Below are positions 1 to 8,344 of a stretch of 64,000 bases of DNA, one piece after another; the first letter of the stretch is position 1, and each line of letters begins with the position of its first letter. Source of the DNA: an uncultured Flammeovirgaceae bacterium (lineage in GTDB: Bacteria > Bacteroidota > Bacteroidia > Cytophagales > Cyclobacteriaceae). Location of the stretch: the NCBI GenBank assembly GCA_937883755.1, contig CAKZYA010000024.1, positions 1-64,000 of the forward strand, read 5' to 3'. A model generated the notes under the pieces. The model made no database searches, was not told the DNA's origin, and was given only the letters and a program-made list of their open reading frames with translations. Position numbers and translations under genes: made by a program.

Positions 1-69
1 CCTCTTGGGCTCGAACCAAGGACCTACTGATTAACAGTCAGCCGCTCTAACCAACTGAGCTAAGGAGGA
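1..69 (-). tRNA. tRNA-Asn (anticodon GTT), 3' end cut by window edge
   Basis: Read on the minus strand, the 5' acceptor arm TCCTCCT, D arm GCTC/GAGC, anticodon stem GCTGA/TCAGT with loop CTGTTAA, and T arm CTTGG/CCAAG with loop TTCGAGC form a standard cloverleaf. The central loop bases GTT give an asparagine tRNA. Only three of the seven 3' acceptor bases are inside the window, so the gene is incomplete because of the window edge and not because it has decayed. Confidence 0.95.
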
Positions 70-311
70 GTGTGTTTGATTTTGGGATTGCAATACTAGC
101 GGGTTATCCCGAAAATTCCAATATTTTTACTGATAAAATTTATTAGCCAAGTGGGAGCATTCTCCGCTTAGTTATTTGCTAATAATCACTACTTGAACTA
201 CTGCTGCTAGTTGTATAGTTAAGAAAGATCAGGTATATTATTTTCAGTTTTATAACACTAACGCAGCAGTCGCGTTACATAGTAAACAGTGTACTTTAGA
301 ATATTGTGCTG

Positions 312-1796
312 ATGAGACAGAGCAGATTTTTCTTTGGAATTATAGCAGCAGCCATATTAGGAGGCTTAGTTGCAGTGGGAATAGTAAGCTACATGGGGTG
401 GCAGCCACCGTCAACGTATGCCAACTTTGGAGATAAGCAGCAGAATGTCCAGTACCCGAATGTGAACTTTCTAGCTGATTCTAACTTCTCAGTACCTGAC
501 GGAATTAACTTTGTTTATGCGGCTGATCGGGTGAAACCCGGCGTAGTATTTATTCGCTCAATTTATAATGGTTCCCGACAATCGCGAAACAGCTTGTTAG
601 AGGATTTTTTTGGCGACCCATACCACGGAGATCGTGATGCTGACCGCCCTTCCCGCTCATCAGGTTCAGGAGTGTTGATTTCAGAAGACGGTTATATTGT
701 TACCAATAATCATGTAATTGAAGAGGCGAATCGGGTAGAAGTTACTTTGGATGATAACCGTTTTTATGAGGCTGAAATAATAGGGGTTGATCCCACTACT
801 GACTTGGCATTGCTAAAAATTGAGGATCGTAGTATATCCTTTCCTTTTGTGCCTTTTGGCGATTCTGATGAAGTAAAAGTAGGTGAATGGGTACTGGCTA
901 TTGGTAATCCGTTTGGAACACTGACATCTACTGTGACGGCAGGTATCGTTAGCGCTAAGGCTCGCAATATCAACATTTTACGTGACCGTAATGGGCGGCA
1001 AATAGAGTCGTTTATACAAACTGATGCAGCGGTGAACCAGGGGAATAGCGGTGGGGCTTTGATTAATTTAAAAGGCGAGCTGGTTGGAATTAATACAGCT
1101 ATTGCAACTCCAACAGGTACTTACGCGGGTTACTCCTTTGCTGTACCTGTGTCATTAGTACAAAAAGTAATGAATGACTTACTGGAGTTTGGGTCAGTAC
1201 AGCGAGCATTACTAGGAGTGCGCATTCGGGATGTAAATGCTCAATTAGCTGAAGAAGAAAGCTTAGAGACAGTTTCTGGAGTTTATATAGACGGAGTGAC
1301 TCAAGAAAGTGCTGCTTCCGAAGCAGGTATGAAAGCCGGAGATGTGATTGTGGAGATAAACAGCCGATCTGTACATAATGTATCTGAACTTCAAGAACTA
1401 GTAGCTCGTAACCGACCGGGTGACGAAGTGAAAGTAACTTTTTGGCGAAACGGTTCACTCGAGACGGTAAACGCTACGCTAAAAAATACAATGGGTAATA
1501 CTGATATTGTGGAGCGGGTGCGCCGTATTGAGGTTGAAGGAGGAGTTTTTGGTAATCCTTCTCCCGAGATTTTGAGTCAATTTGAACTGGAAGGGGGAGC
1601 TCAACTACTAGAACTTGGTGATGGTAAATGGAAAAAAGCGGGCTTACAAGAGGGGTTTATTATTACTTCTATTGATAAAATACCTGTTCAAAATGCGAAA
1701 GAGTTAGAAGAAATGATGCAAAACAAAGAGGGAGGCATCCTGATTGAAGGTATTTCTGCTGATGGTGAGAAGGCTTTTTATGGGGTTGGCTGGTAA
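312..1796 (+). CDS. htrA: HtrA/DegP-type periplasmic serine protease with two PDZ domains
   Basis: Envelope protease/chaperone that degrades or refolds misfolded periplasmic proteins. Numbered from the upstream GTG at 306, the trypsin-like triad is visible: His136 in TNNHVI, Asp166 in TTDLALL and Ser248 in QGNSGGAL. A hydrophobic N-terminal segment (about residues 8-29) is a membrane anchor or uncleaved signal. PDZ1 covers roughly residues 300-390. A degenerate second PDZ covers 420-490, with the typical EGFIITSIDKIPV core. I chose the ATG at 312 over the GTG at 306 because it directly precedes the positively charged MRQSR signal start. Length is normal for Bacteroidota DegP homologues. It is probably monocistronic. 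Confidence 0.93.
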   Translation: MRQSRFFFGIIAAAILGGLVAVGIVSYMGWQPPSTYANFGDKQQNVQYPNVNFLADSNFSVPDGINFVYAADRVKPGVVFIRSIYNGSRQSRNSLLEDFFGDPYHGDRDADRPSRSSGSGVLISEDGYIVTNNHVIEEANRVEVTLDDNRFYEAEIIGVDPTTDLALLKIEDRSISFPFVPFGDSDEVKVGEWVLAIGNPFGTLTSTVTAGIVSAKARNINILRDRNGRQIESFIQTDAAVNQGNSGGALINLKGELVGINTAIATPTGTYAGYSFAVPVSLVQKVMNDLLEFGSVQRALLGVRIRDVNAQLAEEESLETVSGVYIDGVTQESAASEAGMKAGDVIVEINSRSVHNVSELQELVARNRPGDEVKVTFWRNGSLETVNATLKNTMGNTDIVERVRRIEVEGGVFGNPSPEILSQFELEGGAQLLELGDGKWKKAGLQEGFIITSIDKIPVQNAKELEEMMQNKEGGILIEGISADGEKAFYGVGW

Positions 1797-2101
1797 GTAG
1801 GTTAGGGAATTTTACCAGAATCTTTTTAAAGATTCTTCCGATAAAGTACTTTTTCAACCTGATTGCAAATAAATTAATTAGATAAACTCAATTATTATTG
1901 CTTTGTTACCACGAATTATAAGGAATATATAATTTTTATAAGGTAAGTATAATCGTAATTTATTTAGTTTTTTATGTCTACAAGTTTGTAATTTGCACCA
2001 TATTTGATACTAACAGCACATAAGTAGTAAATTTATATTATTCCTAGCACTTTTGAACAAAGCGTAACTTCTAACTATCACCCAACAAGCACAGAAATAA
2101 T
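1797..2101. other. Intergenic region with a 20-bp inverted repeat
   Basis: AT-rich spacer between the protease and the response regulator. It holds one near-perfect dyad, AGAATCTTT (1817-1825) facing AAAGATTCT (1828-1836). It sits 20 bases after the protease stop and is not followed by a T tract, so it could be a weak terminator or an operator. I see no gene in the remainder. Confidence 0.5.
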
Positions 2102-2518
2102 ATGTCAGAACAAGAAAACAAACATCGTTCAGTCATGCTCATTGATGACAACGAGATCGATAATCTTATCAATCAAAAGATGATAGAGGCGGCTAACATC
2201 TGTGATCATATTTACACTCATTCCGGAGCGAAAAGTGCTATCGAGTTTCTGAAAAATATTGAAAAACTAGGAGATACTGGCGCACAAGTGCTTCCCGAGA
2301 TTATCTTTTTGGATATTGACATGCCGCTTATGGATGGTTTTCAGTTTCTAGACGAATTTGAGAAACTGGCTGACGAGACTAAAGATTACTGTAAAATTGT
2401 AATGCTCACGTCGTCTATCAATCCTCAGGATGTAAATAAGTCGCACAAATACGCTAGCGTGAAGCAGTATATCAACAAACCATTGACTCAGAAAAATCTA
2501 GAAAAATTAGCGATTTAA
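2102..2518 (+). CDS. Single-domain response regulator (CheY-like receiver)
   Basis: A 138-residue receiver domain with no output domain. The acidic pair D15/D16 (LIDDNEID), phosphoacceptor D71 in FLDIDMPLMDG, switch threonine T103 (MLTSS) and conserved K126 (INKPLT) are all present, so it should be phosphorylatable. This is the common Bacteroidota type of stand-alone receiver that relays phosphate or acts by protein-protein contact. No kinase is adjacent; the nearest in the window is the PAS/GAF kinase at 10.2 kb, and no link can be shown. A clear intrinsic terminator follows, so it is probably transcribed alone. Confidence 0.92.
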   Translation: MSEQENKHRSVMLIDDNEIDNLINQKMIEAANICDHIYTHSGAKSAIEFLKNIEKLGDTGAQVLPEIIFLDIDMPLMDGFQFLDEFEKLADETKDYCKIVMLTSSINPQDVNKSHKYASVKQYINKPLTQKNLEKLAI

Positions 2519-2545
2519 CGTAAACCTCACTTTTGTAAGTACTTG

Positions 2546-2580
2546 AACCATGCCTCAGCAATGAAGCATGGTTTTTTGTT
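2546..2580 (+). terminator. Intrinsic terminator of the response regulator
   Basis: Perfect 8-bp stem AACCATGC (2546-2553) / GCATGGTT (2566-2573) with a 12-base loop, followed by a T-rich tract, 28 bases after the stop codon. Confidence 0.85.
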
Positions 2581-2622
2581 TATAATAGATCGCATACTAG
2601 TTTCACTTAAGTGGAAGATAAA

Positions 2623-2722
2623 AGTCTAGAGACTGAAAACTGGAGATAGAATGTAGGTGATTCTTGCAATCCATCCCTTCCTACTTCTCGCTTCCCGCTT
2701 CGTGCTCCCTACTTCTTCCTTA
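2623..2722. repeat. Heptamer-phased intergenic element A
   Basis: Two blocks of 7-bp-periodic sequence. The left block (2623-2657) runs in units such as AGTCTAG and AGACTGA. The right block (2674-2722) runs in CTTC-type units such as CTACTTC, TCGCTTC and CCGCTTC, which on the minus strand read GAAG-type heptamers. The right block reaches the stop codon of the minus-strand aldo/keto reductase (2720-2722), so on that strand the repeat begins at the stop codon. The periodicity is seen directly; the function is unknown. Confidence 0.75.
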
Positions 2723-3691
2723 CTGCGACCATTCAGTAGGTTCTCGATCCCAGCGATGTTTCTTGAGCTCTTCTATCAAATCGGTAGATAAAGGAGTACT
2801 AGCACTACAACCAATATTAGAACGCACGTGTCGGGCTTTTCTCATTCCGGGAATAATAGTACTTACGGTAGGGTTCGCCAGAATAAACTTTAAAGCCGCT
2901 TCAGGCATACTGATGTTTTCGGGAAGTACAGCTTTTACGGCATCGGCATGATCGACACTGGAATGCAGGTTTTCGGGTACAAAGTAAGTTGAGCGCCAAT
3001 CATCTTCGGGGAAGGTAGTTTCGTGCGTAAATGTTCCGGTAAGGGTTCCCTCATCAAACGGCACCCGGGCAATTACTCCAATGTTTAGTTCATCGCAGAG
3101 CGGAAAGAGTTGGTCTTCGGGGGCTTGATCGAAAATATTGTAAATTACCTGTACAGCATCAATCAGACCGGTTCTGATCGTATTCAGGCCATTATTCGGT
3201 TCCCAGCGGTTCAAACTCAGGCCAATACCCTGAATTTTACCATCTTGTTTAAGTTGCTCTACCGCTCGTTTCCAATCGTCTTGCTCAGACCAGGCATCTT
3301 CCCACACATGAAATTGTAGTAGATCTACCGTTTCTGCATCCAGGTTCTTCAGGCTCTTCTCGGTATACTCAATGATATGATCGTAAGGAAATACCTCTTC
3401 TAGTTTGAAATGACTCTGAGAAGGCCAAGTAAAATTCTTAGGGGGTACTTTGGTAGCTGTGTACACCTTTTTATCAGAGTGGCGCTTAACCAATGCGCCC
3501 AGCAGTTCTTCGCTTTTTCCTTCTCCGTAACCCCAGGCTGTGTCAAAGAAGTTACAGCCTAGTTCTACAGCCAAATCTAGGGAATTTTCACTTTGGTCAT
3601 CGTCAGAGCCGGTCCACCCGGCCATGCCCCACATACCGTAGCCAATGTCGCTTACTTGCCAACCCAAACGGCCAAATTTTCGGTAGTTCAT
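2720..3691 (-). CDS. Aldo/keto reductase family oxidoreductase
   Basis: A 323-residue (alpha/beta)8-barrel NAD(P)H-dependent oxidoreductase. The N-terminus MNYRKFGRLGWQVSDIGYG and the segment FFDTAWGYGEGKSEELLG are typical of the AKR family. These carry the catalytic Asp (DTAWGYG) and Tyr (Y in GYGEG), and the Lys lies in TATKVPP. The C-terminal ANPTVSTIIPGMRKARHVRSN is the conserved cofactor-binding end. Length is normal. The substrate cannot be told. It converges on the response regulator and diverges from the serine hydrolase at 4014. Confidence 0.9.
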   Translation of the reverse strand: MNYRKFGRLGWQVSDIGYGMWGMAGWTGSDDDQSENSLDLAVELGCNFFDTAWGYGEGKSEELLGALVKRHSDKKVYTATKVPPKNFTWPSQSHFKLEEVFPYDHIIEYTEKSLKNLDAETVDLLQFHVWEDAWSEQDDWKRAVEQLKQDGKIQGIGLSLNRWEPNNGLNTIRTGLIDAVQVIYNIFDQAPEDQLFPLCDELNIGVIARVPFDEGTLTGTFTHETTFPEDDWRSTYFVPENLHSSVDHADAVKAVLPENISMPEAALKFILANPTVSTIIPGMRKARHVRSNIGCSASTPLSTDLIEELKKHRWDREPTEWSQ

Positions 3692-4013
3692 TTAATTGAT
3701 TGTTTGATTATTTATTACAGGTTTTGAATGTCTCAGGGTATTGGTTTTTACTTGCCATCAACCTTAAACTTTTTAAGTCGCTAATCTTTGAATTAGTTAT
3801 TTCTCTCAAAACTAATGAATTATTATTTGAACTATCTAAATAACTTTTTGTCTTTTTGAAATAAGTGGCTTGCTAACGTAAGAATATTTGTACTAATTAG
3901 TAGTTACGATCGTGTATTTTTTTACACTAATGAACTAAACAAGCGTTAAATCTGATAGTAAACTGAGGACAAAAAACTCGTAGCACAACCACCGTCAACT
4001 TTAGACCAAAACC
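3692..4013. promoter_or_regulatory. Divergent intergenic region with repeated ACTAAT sites
   Basis: AT-rich region between two divergent genes, presumably holding both promoters. ATTAGTT (3792-3798) faces AACTAAT (3810-3816). TACTAATTAGTA (3891-3902) is a perfect 12-bp palindrome. ACTAATGAATTA (3811-3822) recurs with one change as ACTAATGAACTA (3926-3937). The cluster could be an operator array, but AT-rich DNA makes chance matches likely. Confidence 0.4.
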
Positions 4014-5351
4014 ATGCAAGGAATATTGAGAAAACTTACATCCTTATCGCTGTACTTTCCTCGCCGTATTCACTTTTTATCCTTTACGGGTGTGATTACG
4101 CTAGTCCTTTTGGGAGTGCCATTTTCAATTTCTGAATCGGGGCCAGTAGTTTGGGGAGATAGCTACGAAGACTACTACGTTCGCCCGGTTGAGGTTGAAT
4201 TGCTGACGAATAAACATTCAGCCATTGCTGATTTTGAGCCCATAGATAAGGCAATGAATCGATTCATTCAGCGACAGGGCATTGTGGGAGCTTCTTTGGG
4301 TATTGTTAAGGATGGTAAACTAATGTATGCCAAAGGGTTTGGTTATGCTGATCAAGAAACCGAAGAAGCGGTGCAACCCTATCATCTGTTTCGGATAGGA
4401 AGCGTCTCTAAGTTGATTACGGCAGTAGCCATTATGAAACTGCGGGAAGATGGTCTTTTGCGGATGGATGAGCAAGTATTTGGTGAAGACGGAGTTTTAA
4501 ATACCGAAACCTATCAGGGAATTAAAGACAAAAAGCATTACAAGATTACAGTAGAACATCTACTTAACCATACCGGAGGCTGGAGCAAACGCTCGTTTGG
4601 CGACCCTCTATTTATTCCCCTGCGCATTGCTGATGCTATGGGCACTGAGGGTACTCCTGATTTGGATACCATTATCAAATTTATCTTATCTAAAAATCTA
4701 CCATATCGCCCCGGAACCCGCTACGACTATTCCAATTTTGGCTACTGCTTACTGGGGCGGGTGATTGAGGCTAAGTCAGGCAAACCCTACGAAGATTATG
4801 TGAGAACGGAGATTTTAGCTCCGCTCGGCATCACTAATATGCACTTGGCTAAGAATCTGCCAGAAGAACGGTTTGAAAACGAAGTGAGTTACTACGACCT
4901 TTCCGTGAACAATGTGCGCCCAGATATGTACGGTTCAGGCGAGTTGGTCTCTAATGCTTATAGTTTTAATATTGAAGCTCTAGGAGCCGCGGGAGGTTGG
5001 TTGGCCACCACGGCTGATCTGATGAAATTTTTGGTAGCAGTCGATGGCTTCAAAGACAGCCCTGATTTATTGAGTAATGAATCGCTACTTAGCATGATAG
5101 AAACTAAGTGGGGTAGACCCTACGGGTGGCGTAGTGCTCAAGTAGGCGGAACCTGGTGGCGCACGGGCACACTTGCTGGAACATCAGCGTTGATCAAGCG
5201 ACATCAAGACGGTACCTCATGGGTAGTATTAGCAAATTCTACTAATCATCGCAGCCGTTACTTTACAGGGCGCATTAGTTACATCATGCAAAAAGAATTT
5301 AGCCAACTTGATACCTGGCCCGAGCACGATTTATTTTCGGTGAGTTACTAA
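4014..5351 (+). CDS. Serine hydrolase of the beta-lactamase / penicillin-binding-protein-like family
   Basis: A 445-residue secreted or membrane-anchored hydrolase with class C beta-lactamase fold features. A hydrophobic segment lies at about residues 21-40. The nucleophile motif SVSK spans residues 130-133 in FRIGSVSKLITAV. The YxN motif is Y239-S240-N241 in YDYSNFGY. LLNHTGGW is the usual family signature, and RTGTLAG stands in for the KTG box. These proteins are usually esterases or D-amino-acid-peptide hydrolases, not antibiotic-resistance enzymes. The substrate is unknown. An intrinsic terminator follows. Confidence 0.88.
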   Translation: MQGILRKLTSLSLYFPRRIHFLSFTGVITLVLLGVPFSISESGPVVWGDSYEDYYVRPVEVELLTNKHSAIADFEPIDKAMNRFIQRQGIVGASLGIVKDGKLMYAKGFGYADQETEEAVQPYHLFRIGSVSKLITAVAIMKLREDGLLRMDEQVFGEDGVLNTETYQGIKDKKHYKITVEHLLNHTGGWSKRSFGDPLFIPLRIADAMGTEGTPDLDTIIKFILSKNLPYRPGTRYDYSNFGYCLLGRVIEAKSGKPYEDYVRTEILAPLGITNMHLAKNLPEERFENEVSYYDLSVNNVRPDMYGSGELVSNAYSFNIEALGAAGGWLATTADLMKFLVAVDGFKDSPDLLSNESLLSMIETKWGRPYGWRSAQVGGTWWRTGTLAGTSALIKRHQDGTSWVVLANSTNHRSRYFTGRISYIMQKEFSQLDTWPEHDLFSVSY

Positions 5352-5380
5352 CTCATTAGAAGCACTGTATCATATTATTT

Positions 5381-5410
5381 AGCCCGTGGGATTCGCTGCG
5401 GGCTTTTTTA
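5381..5410 (+). terminator. Intrinsic terminator after the serine hydrolase
   Basis: Stem AGCCCG (5381-5386) / CGGGCT (5399-5404) followed by a run of T, 30 bases after the stop codon. Confidence 0.85.
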
Positions 5411-5617
5411 TTTCTCTTCATCTTAAGAATTGAAAGACTAAATACAAGAATAGTACAAGTGGTTTTGTGATTTTCAAAAAGGGAATATTTTTATACCTGC
5501 TTATTAGCGGTCACCCAATATGCATGGATATATTTTAAGAAATTGATAAAATTACCGGATGGTGCAGGATGGCTTTTCCTGAAAAATGAGCTTTTATCCG
5601 GCAAATTCCACCACCGT

Positions 5618-6886
5618 ATGAACCTAAACAAACAACGTGTTGCCGAAGAGAATGCATTGGCTCTTCCTACTCATCAAGATCAATGGGATAGCTTTCGTTC
5701 GTTGCAATCATATTCGGATACTTTTTGGGATCGGTGTATACAACAGCTTTCGGCTATGCAGATTGCTATTCCGAGCTGGGCATTAGGCACTGGAGGAACT
5801 CGTTTTGGACGGTTTCCGGGTGGAGGTGAACCTCGTAACTTGGAAGAAAAGTTAGCAGACGTAGGAGTATTACACGCGCTGAACGGTCATTGTGGAGCTA
5901 TATCGCTCCATATTCCCTGGGATATTCCTGAGAATACCAATCATATTCGTCAGATAGCTGAAGAACTAGGGGTTACTTTTGATGCAGTGAATTCTAATAC
6001 TTTTCAGGATCAGGCTGACCAAACTCATTCGTATAAATTTGGCTCTTTGTCGCATACTGATACTGCGGTACGCGAGCAGGCCATAGCGCATAATCAGGAG
6101 GTTATCGATTACGGAAAAGCAATAGGCTCAAAGGCAATTACAGTTTGGCTATCCGACGGAGCTAATTTTCCGGGACAACAGCATTTTCGGCGAGCGTTTG
6201 AGAGGACGTTGGATAGTCTTCAGAAGATTTACGGTCATCTGCCTGATGATTGGCAGATGTTAGTAGAGTATAAACCGTATGAGCCTAACTTTTACAGCAC
6301 GGTTATTCAGGATTGGGGTAGTTCGTTACTTCTGGCTAGCAAATTAGGCTCAAAAGCCCTCAGTTTAGTAGATTTAGGTCATCATCTGCCAAATACCAAT
6401 ATCGAGCAAGTTGTCAGTCGGCTGATGATGGAAGGCAAGTTAGGTGGTTTCCACTTCAATGATTCCAAGTACGGAGATGATGATCTCACTGTAGGAAGCA
6501 TCAAGCCTTATCAGTTATTCTTGATCTTTCTGGAGCTGCTGGAAGGTATGGAAAATCAGTCGTTGGCGTGGATGATTGATGCCAGTCACAATGTGAAAGA
6601 TCCTTTAGAAGATCTGATGCAATCGGTTGAAGCCATCCTGATTGCTTACGCTCAGGCTCTATTAGTTGATCGGGAGGCACTGTATCAGGCTCAGGATGAT
6701 AATGATGTAGTGATGTGTCAGGAGATTATTCAACACGCGTTTCGTACAGATGTACGACCACTACTAGCCGAGGTACGTTACCGAGTCGGAGCGGCATTGC
6801 GACCCTTGGTACTGTACCGTAAGCTTCAGGTACGACAGACGTTAATTAATGACCGGGGCGCAGAAGCATTGGCTACTGGCCTTTGA
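5618..6886 (+). CDS. rhaI: L-rhamnose isomerase-like sugar isomerase (RhaI type, TIM barrel)
   Basis: Predicted metal-dependent aldose-ketose isomerase of the xylose-isomerase-like TIM-barrel superfamily, RhaI branch. Metal and substrate residues are expected in VEYKPYEPNFY (Glu), SLVDLGHHLPN (Asp, His) and GGFHFNDSKYGDDD (His, Asp). All three segments are present and match what I recall of L-rhamnose catabolism isomerases. The open frame extends upstream to a TTG at 5543, but I chose the ATG at 5618 (MNLNKQRV), which gives the family's usual length of about 420 residues. It is the first gene of an operon with an FGGY kinase and a permease. L-rhamnose is the likeliest substrate, but other 6-deoxy sugars are possible. 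Confidence 0.82.
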   Translation: MNLNKQRVAEENALALPTHQDQWDSFRSLQSYSDTFWDRCIQQLSAMQIAIPSWALGTGGTRFGRFPGGGEPRNLEEKLADVGVLHALNGHCGAISLHIPWDIPENTNHIRQIAEELGVTFDAVNSNTFQDQADQTHSYKFGSLSHTDTAVREQAIAHNQEVIDYGKAIGSKAITVWLSDGANFPGQQHFRRAFERTLDSLQKIYGHLPDDWQMLVEYKPYEPNFYSTVIQDWGSSLLLASKLGSKALSLVDLGHHLPNTNIEQVVSRLMMEGKLGGFHFNDSKYGDDDLTVGSIKPYQLFLIFLELLEGMENQSLAWMIDASHNVKDPLEDLMQSVEAILIAYAQALLVDREALYQAQDDNDVVMCQEIIQHAFRTDVRPLLAEVRYRVGAALRPLVLYRKLQVRQTLINDRGAEALATGL

Positions 6887-6916
6887 GTTTTGAAAATAGC
6901 AACCCAACAGAAGAAT

Positions 6917-8344
6917 ATGAACGAACCCGTTATTGCCATTTACGATATTGGAAGAACTAATAAGAAACTACTGCTTTATGATCGGGAATATCAAGTAGTA
7001 TACCAAGACCAGGTAAGTTTGCCAGAGATTAAGGACGAGGATGGATACCCCTGCGAAGATGTAAATAATGTTAGCCAGTGGGTAAAAAAGAGTTTTAAAG
7101 CCATAAAAAGAAACAAAAAGTTTGCTATACGGGCACTTAATGTATCTGCTTACGGAGCATCTTTTGTTCATTTAGATGAGCGAGGCCGCCCAGCTACTCC
7201 ACTGTATAATTACCTGAAGCCCTACCCAGAGGGACTAGCTGAGCAACTCTACGAACAATATGGTGGTGAGACTACATTTGTTCGGCAAACCGCTTCTCCT
7301 CGAATGGGGATGCTTAATTCTGGATTACAACTATACTGGCTCAAGCATTGTAAGCCTGAAATGTATAATACGATTTGGCGGTCATTGCACCTTCCTCAGT
7401 ATTTTGCTTATCTGATTCATGGGAAGTTTTTTAATGAGATTACCAGTCTAGGGTGCCACACTGCTCTGTGGGATTTTACGCGTGATCGGAGTCACGACTG
7501 GGTATATGCCGAAAAAATTGATGCCACACTACCTCCAGTAGTAGCTACACATTCCTACGAGGTGGTTTCTAATTACAATAGTGAAATGTTATGTGGAGTG
7601 GGTATTCACGATAGTTCAGCCTCACTCGTACCTTACCTTTTAGCGTTTGAAGAGTCATTCATGCTACTTTCTACTGGTACTTGGAGTATTACCTTAAACC
7701 CGTTTAATGAAGAGCCGCTTACTGAAGAAGAGCTAAAAAAAGATTGCTTACAATATATTAATTACCGGGGCACACCCGTGAAAGCATCCCGTATTTTTAT
7801 GGGGCACGAGCATGACTATCAGGAAGCCCGACTAGCCGAATACTTCAATAAAACTCCTGAGTATCACCGTTCTATCGTCTTGGATGAAGTATTATTGAGT
7901 AAATTACTTTCCAATGGTAGTCTTGATCAACGGTTTTATCCTCAGACAATGCAGCACACCGGCCCGCTTCCTAATTTTTCCGGCCCACTTACCGATTTAC
8001 AGCAATTTGCTAGTTACGAAGAAGCATATCACCAACTCATGCTTGATCTAGTAGGAATGCAGGTTATTTCTCTAAAGCTAGCAATAGGTCGAAAACCTCC
8101 TCAAAAAATCTTTATTTCGGGTGGGTTCTGCGCTAATCAGTTATTTATGCGTTTGCTAGCTACTCATTTTCCAGACATATGCTTTTACACTACTCAATTA
8201 GATAATGCATCGGCTCTAGGAGCTGCTTTAGTGATGCATCGTCACTGGAATCGCGACCAGCCTATTACGCACTTATTTCAATCTCAAGAAATTAAGCCCT
8301 TAGCTATTTCTAGTCTATCAACCTATCTACCTGTAAGCATATGA
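6917..8344 (+). CDS. FGGY-family carbohydrate kinase (rhamnulokinase-like)
   Basis: ATP-dependent sugar kinase with the two-domain FGGY actin-like fold, about 475 residues. The N-terminal phosphate loop is IAIYDIGRTNKK, the middle contains LLSTGTWSITLNPF, and the C-terminal ATP-binding segment is IFISGGFCANQLFM. The ATG at 6917 (MNEPVIAIYD) was preferred over a TTG at 6890 because it places the phosphate loop at the usual distance from the start. It lies 30 bases after the isomerase, so it presumably phosphorylates the ketose that enzyme makes. Its last base triplet overlaps the start of the permease gene (ATGA). Confidence 0.85.
   Translation: MNEPVIAIYDIGRTNKKLLLYDREYQVVYQDQVSLPEIKDEDGYPCEDVNNVSQWVKKSFKAIKRNKKFAIRALNVSAYGASFVHLDERGRPATPLYNYLKPYPEGLAEQLYEQYGGETTFVRQTASPRMGMLNSGLQLYWLKHCKPEMYNTIWRSLHLPQYFAYLIHGKFFNEITSLGCHTALWDFTRDRSHDWVYAEKIDATLPPVVATHSYEVVSNYNSEMLCGVGIHDSSASLVPYLLAFEESFMLLSTGTWSITLNPFNEEPLTEEELKKDCLQYINYRGTPVKASRIFMGHEHDYQEARLAEYFNKTPEYHRSIVLDEVLLSKLLSNGSLDQRFYPQTMQHTGPLPNFSGPLTDLQQFASYEEAYHQLMLDLVGMQVISLKLAIGRKPPQKIFISGGFCANQLFMRLLATHFPDICFYTTQLDNASALGAALVMHRHWNRDQPITHLFQSQEIKPLAISSLSTYLPVSI

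Noticed and set aside
1099-1458. 119-codon antisense frame inside the HtrA gene
   Set aside because: It lies entirely antisense to a strongly supported gene and has no family features.
2674-2722. Possible CRISPR or simple tandem repeat
   Set aside because: Units are 7 bp and degenerate, without spacers or cas genes; better explained as part of the heptamer element family.
4014-5351. Antibiotic-resistance beta-lactamase
   Set aside because: The fold motifs fit, but the family is broad and mostly esterases or peptidases; nothing here supports a resistance role.
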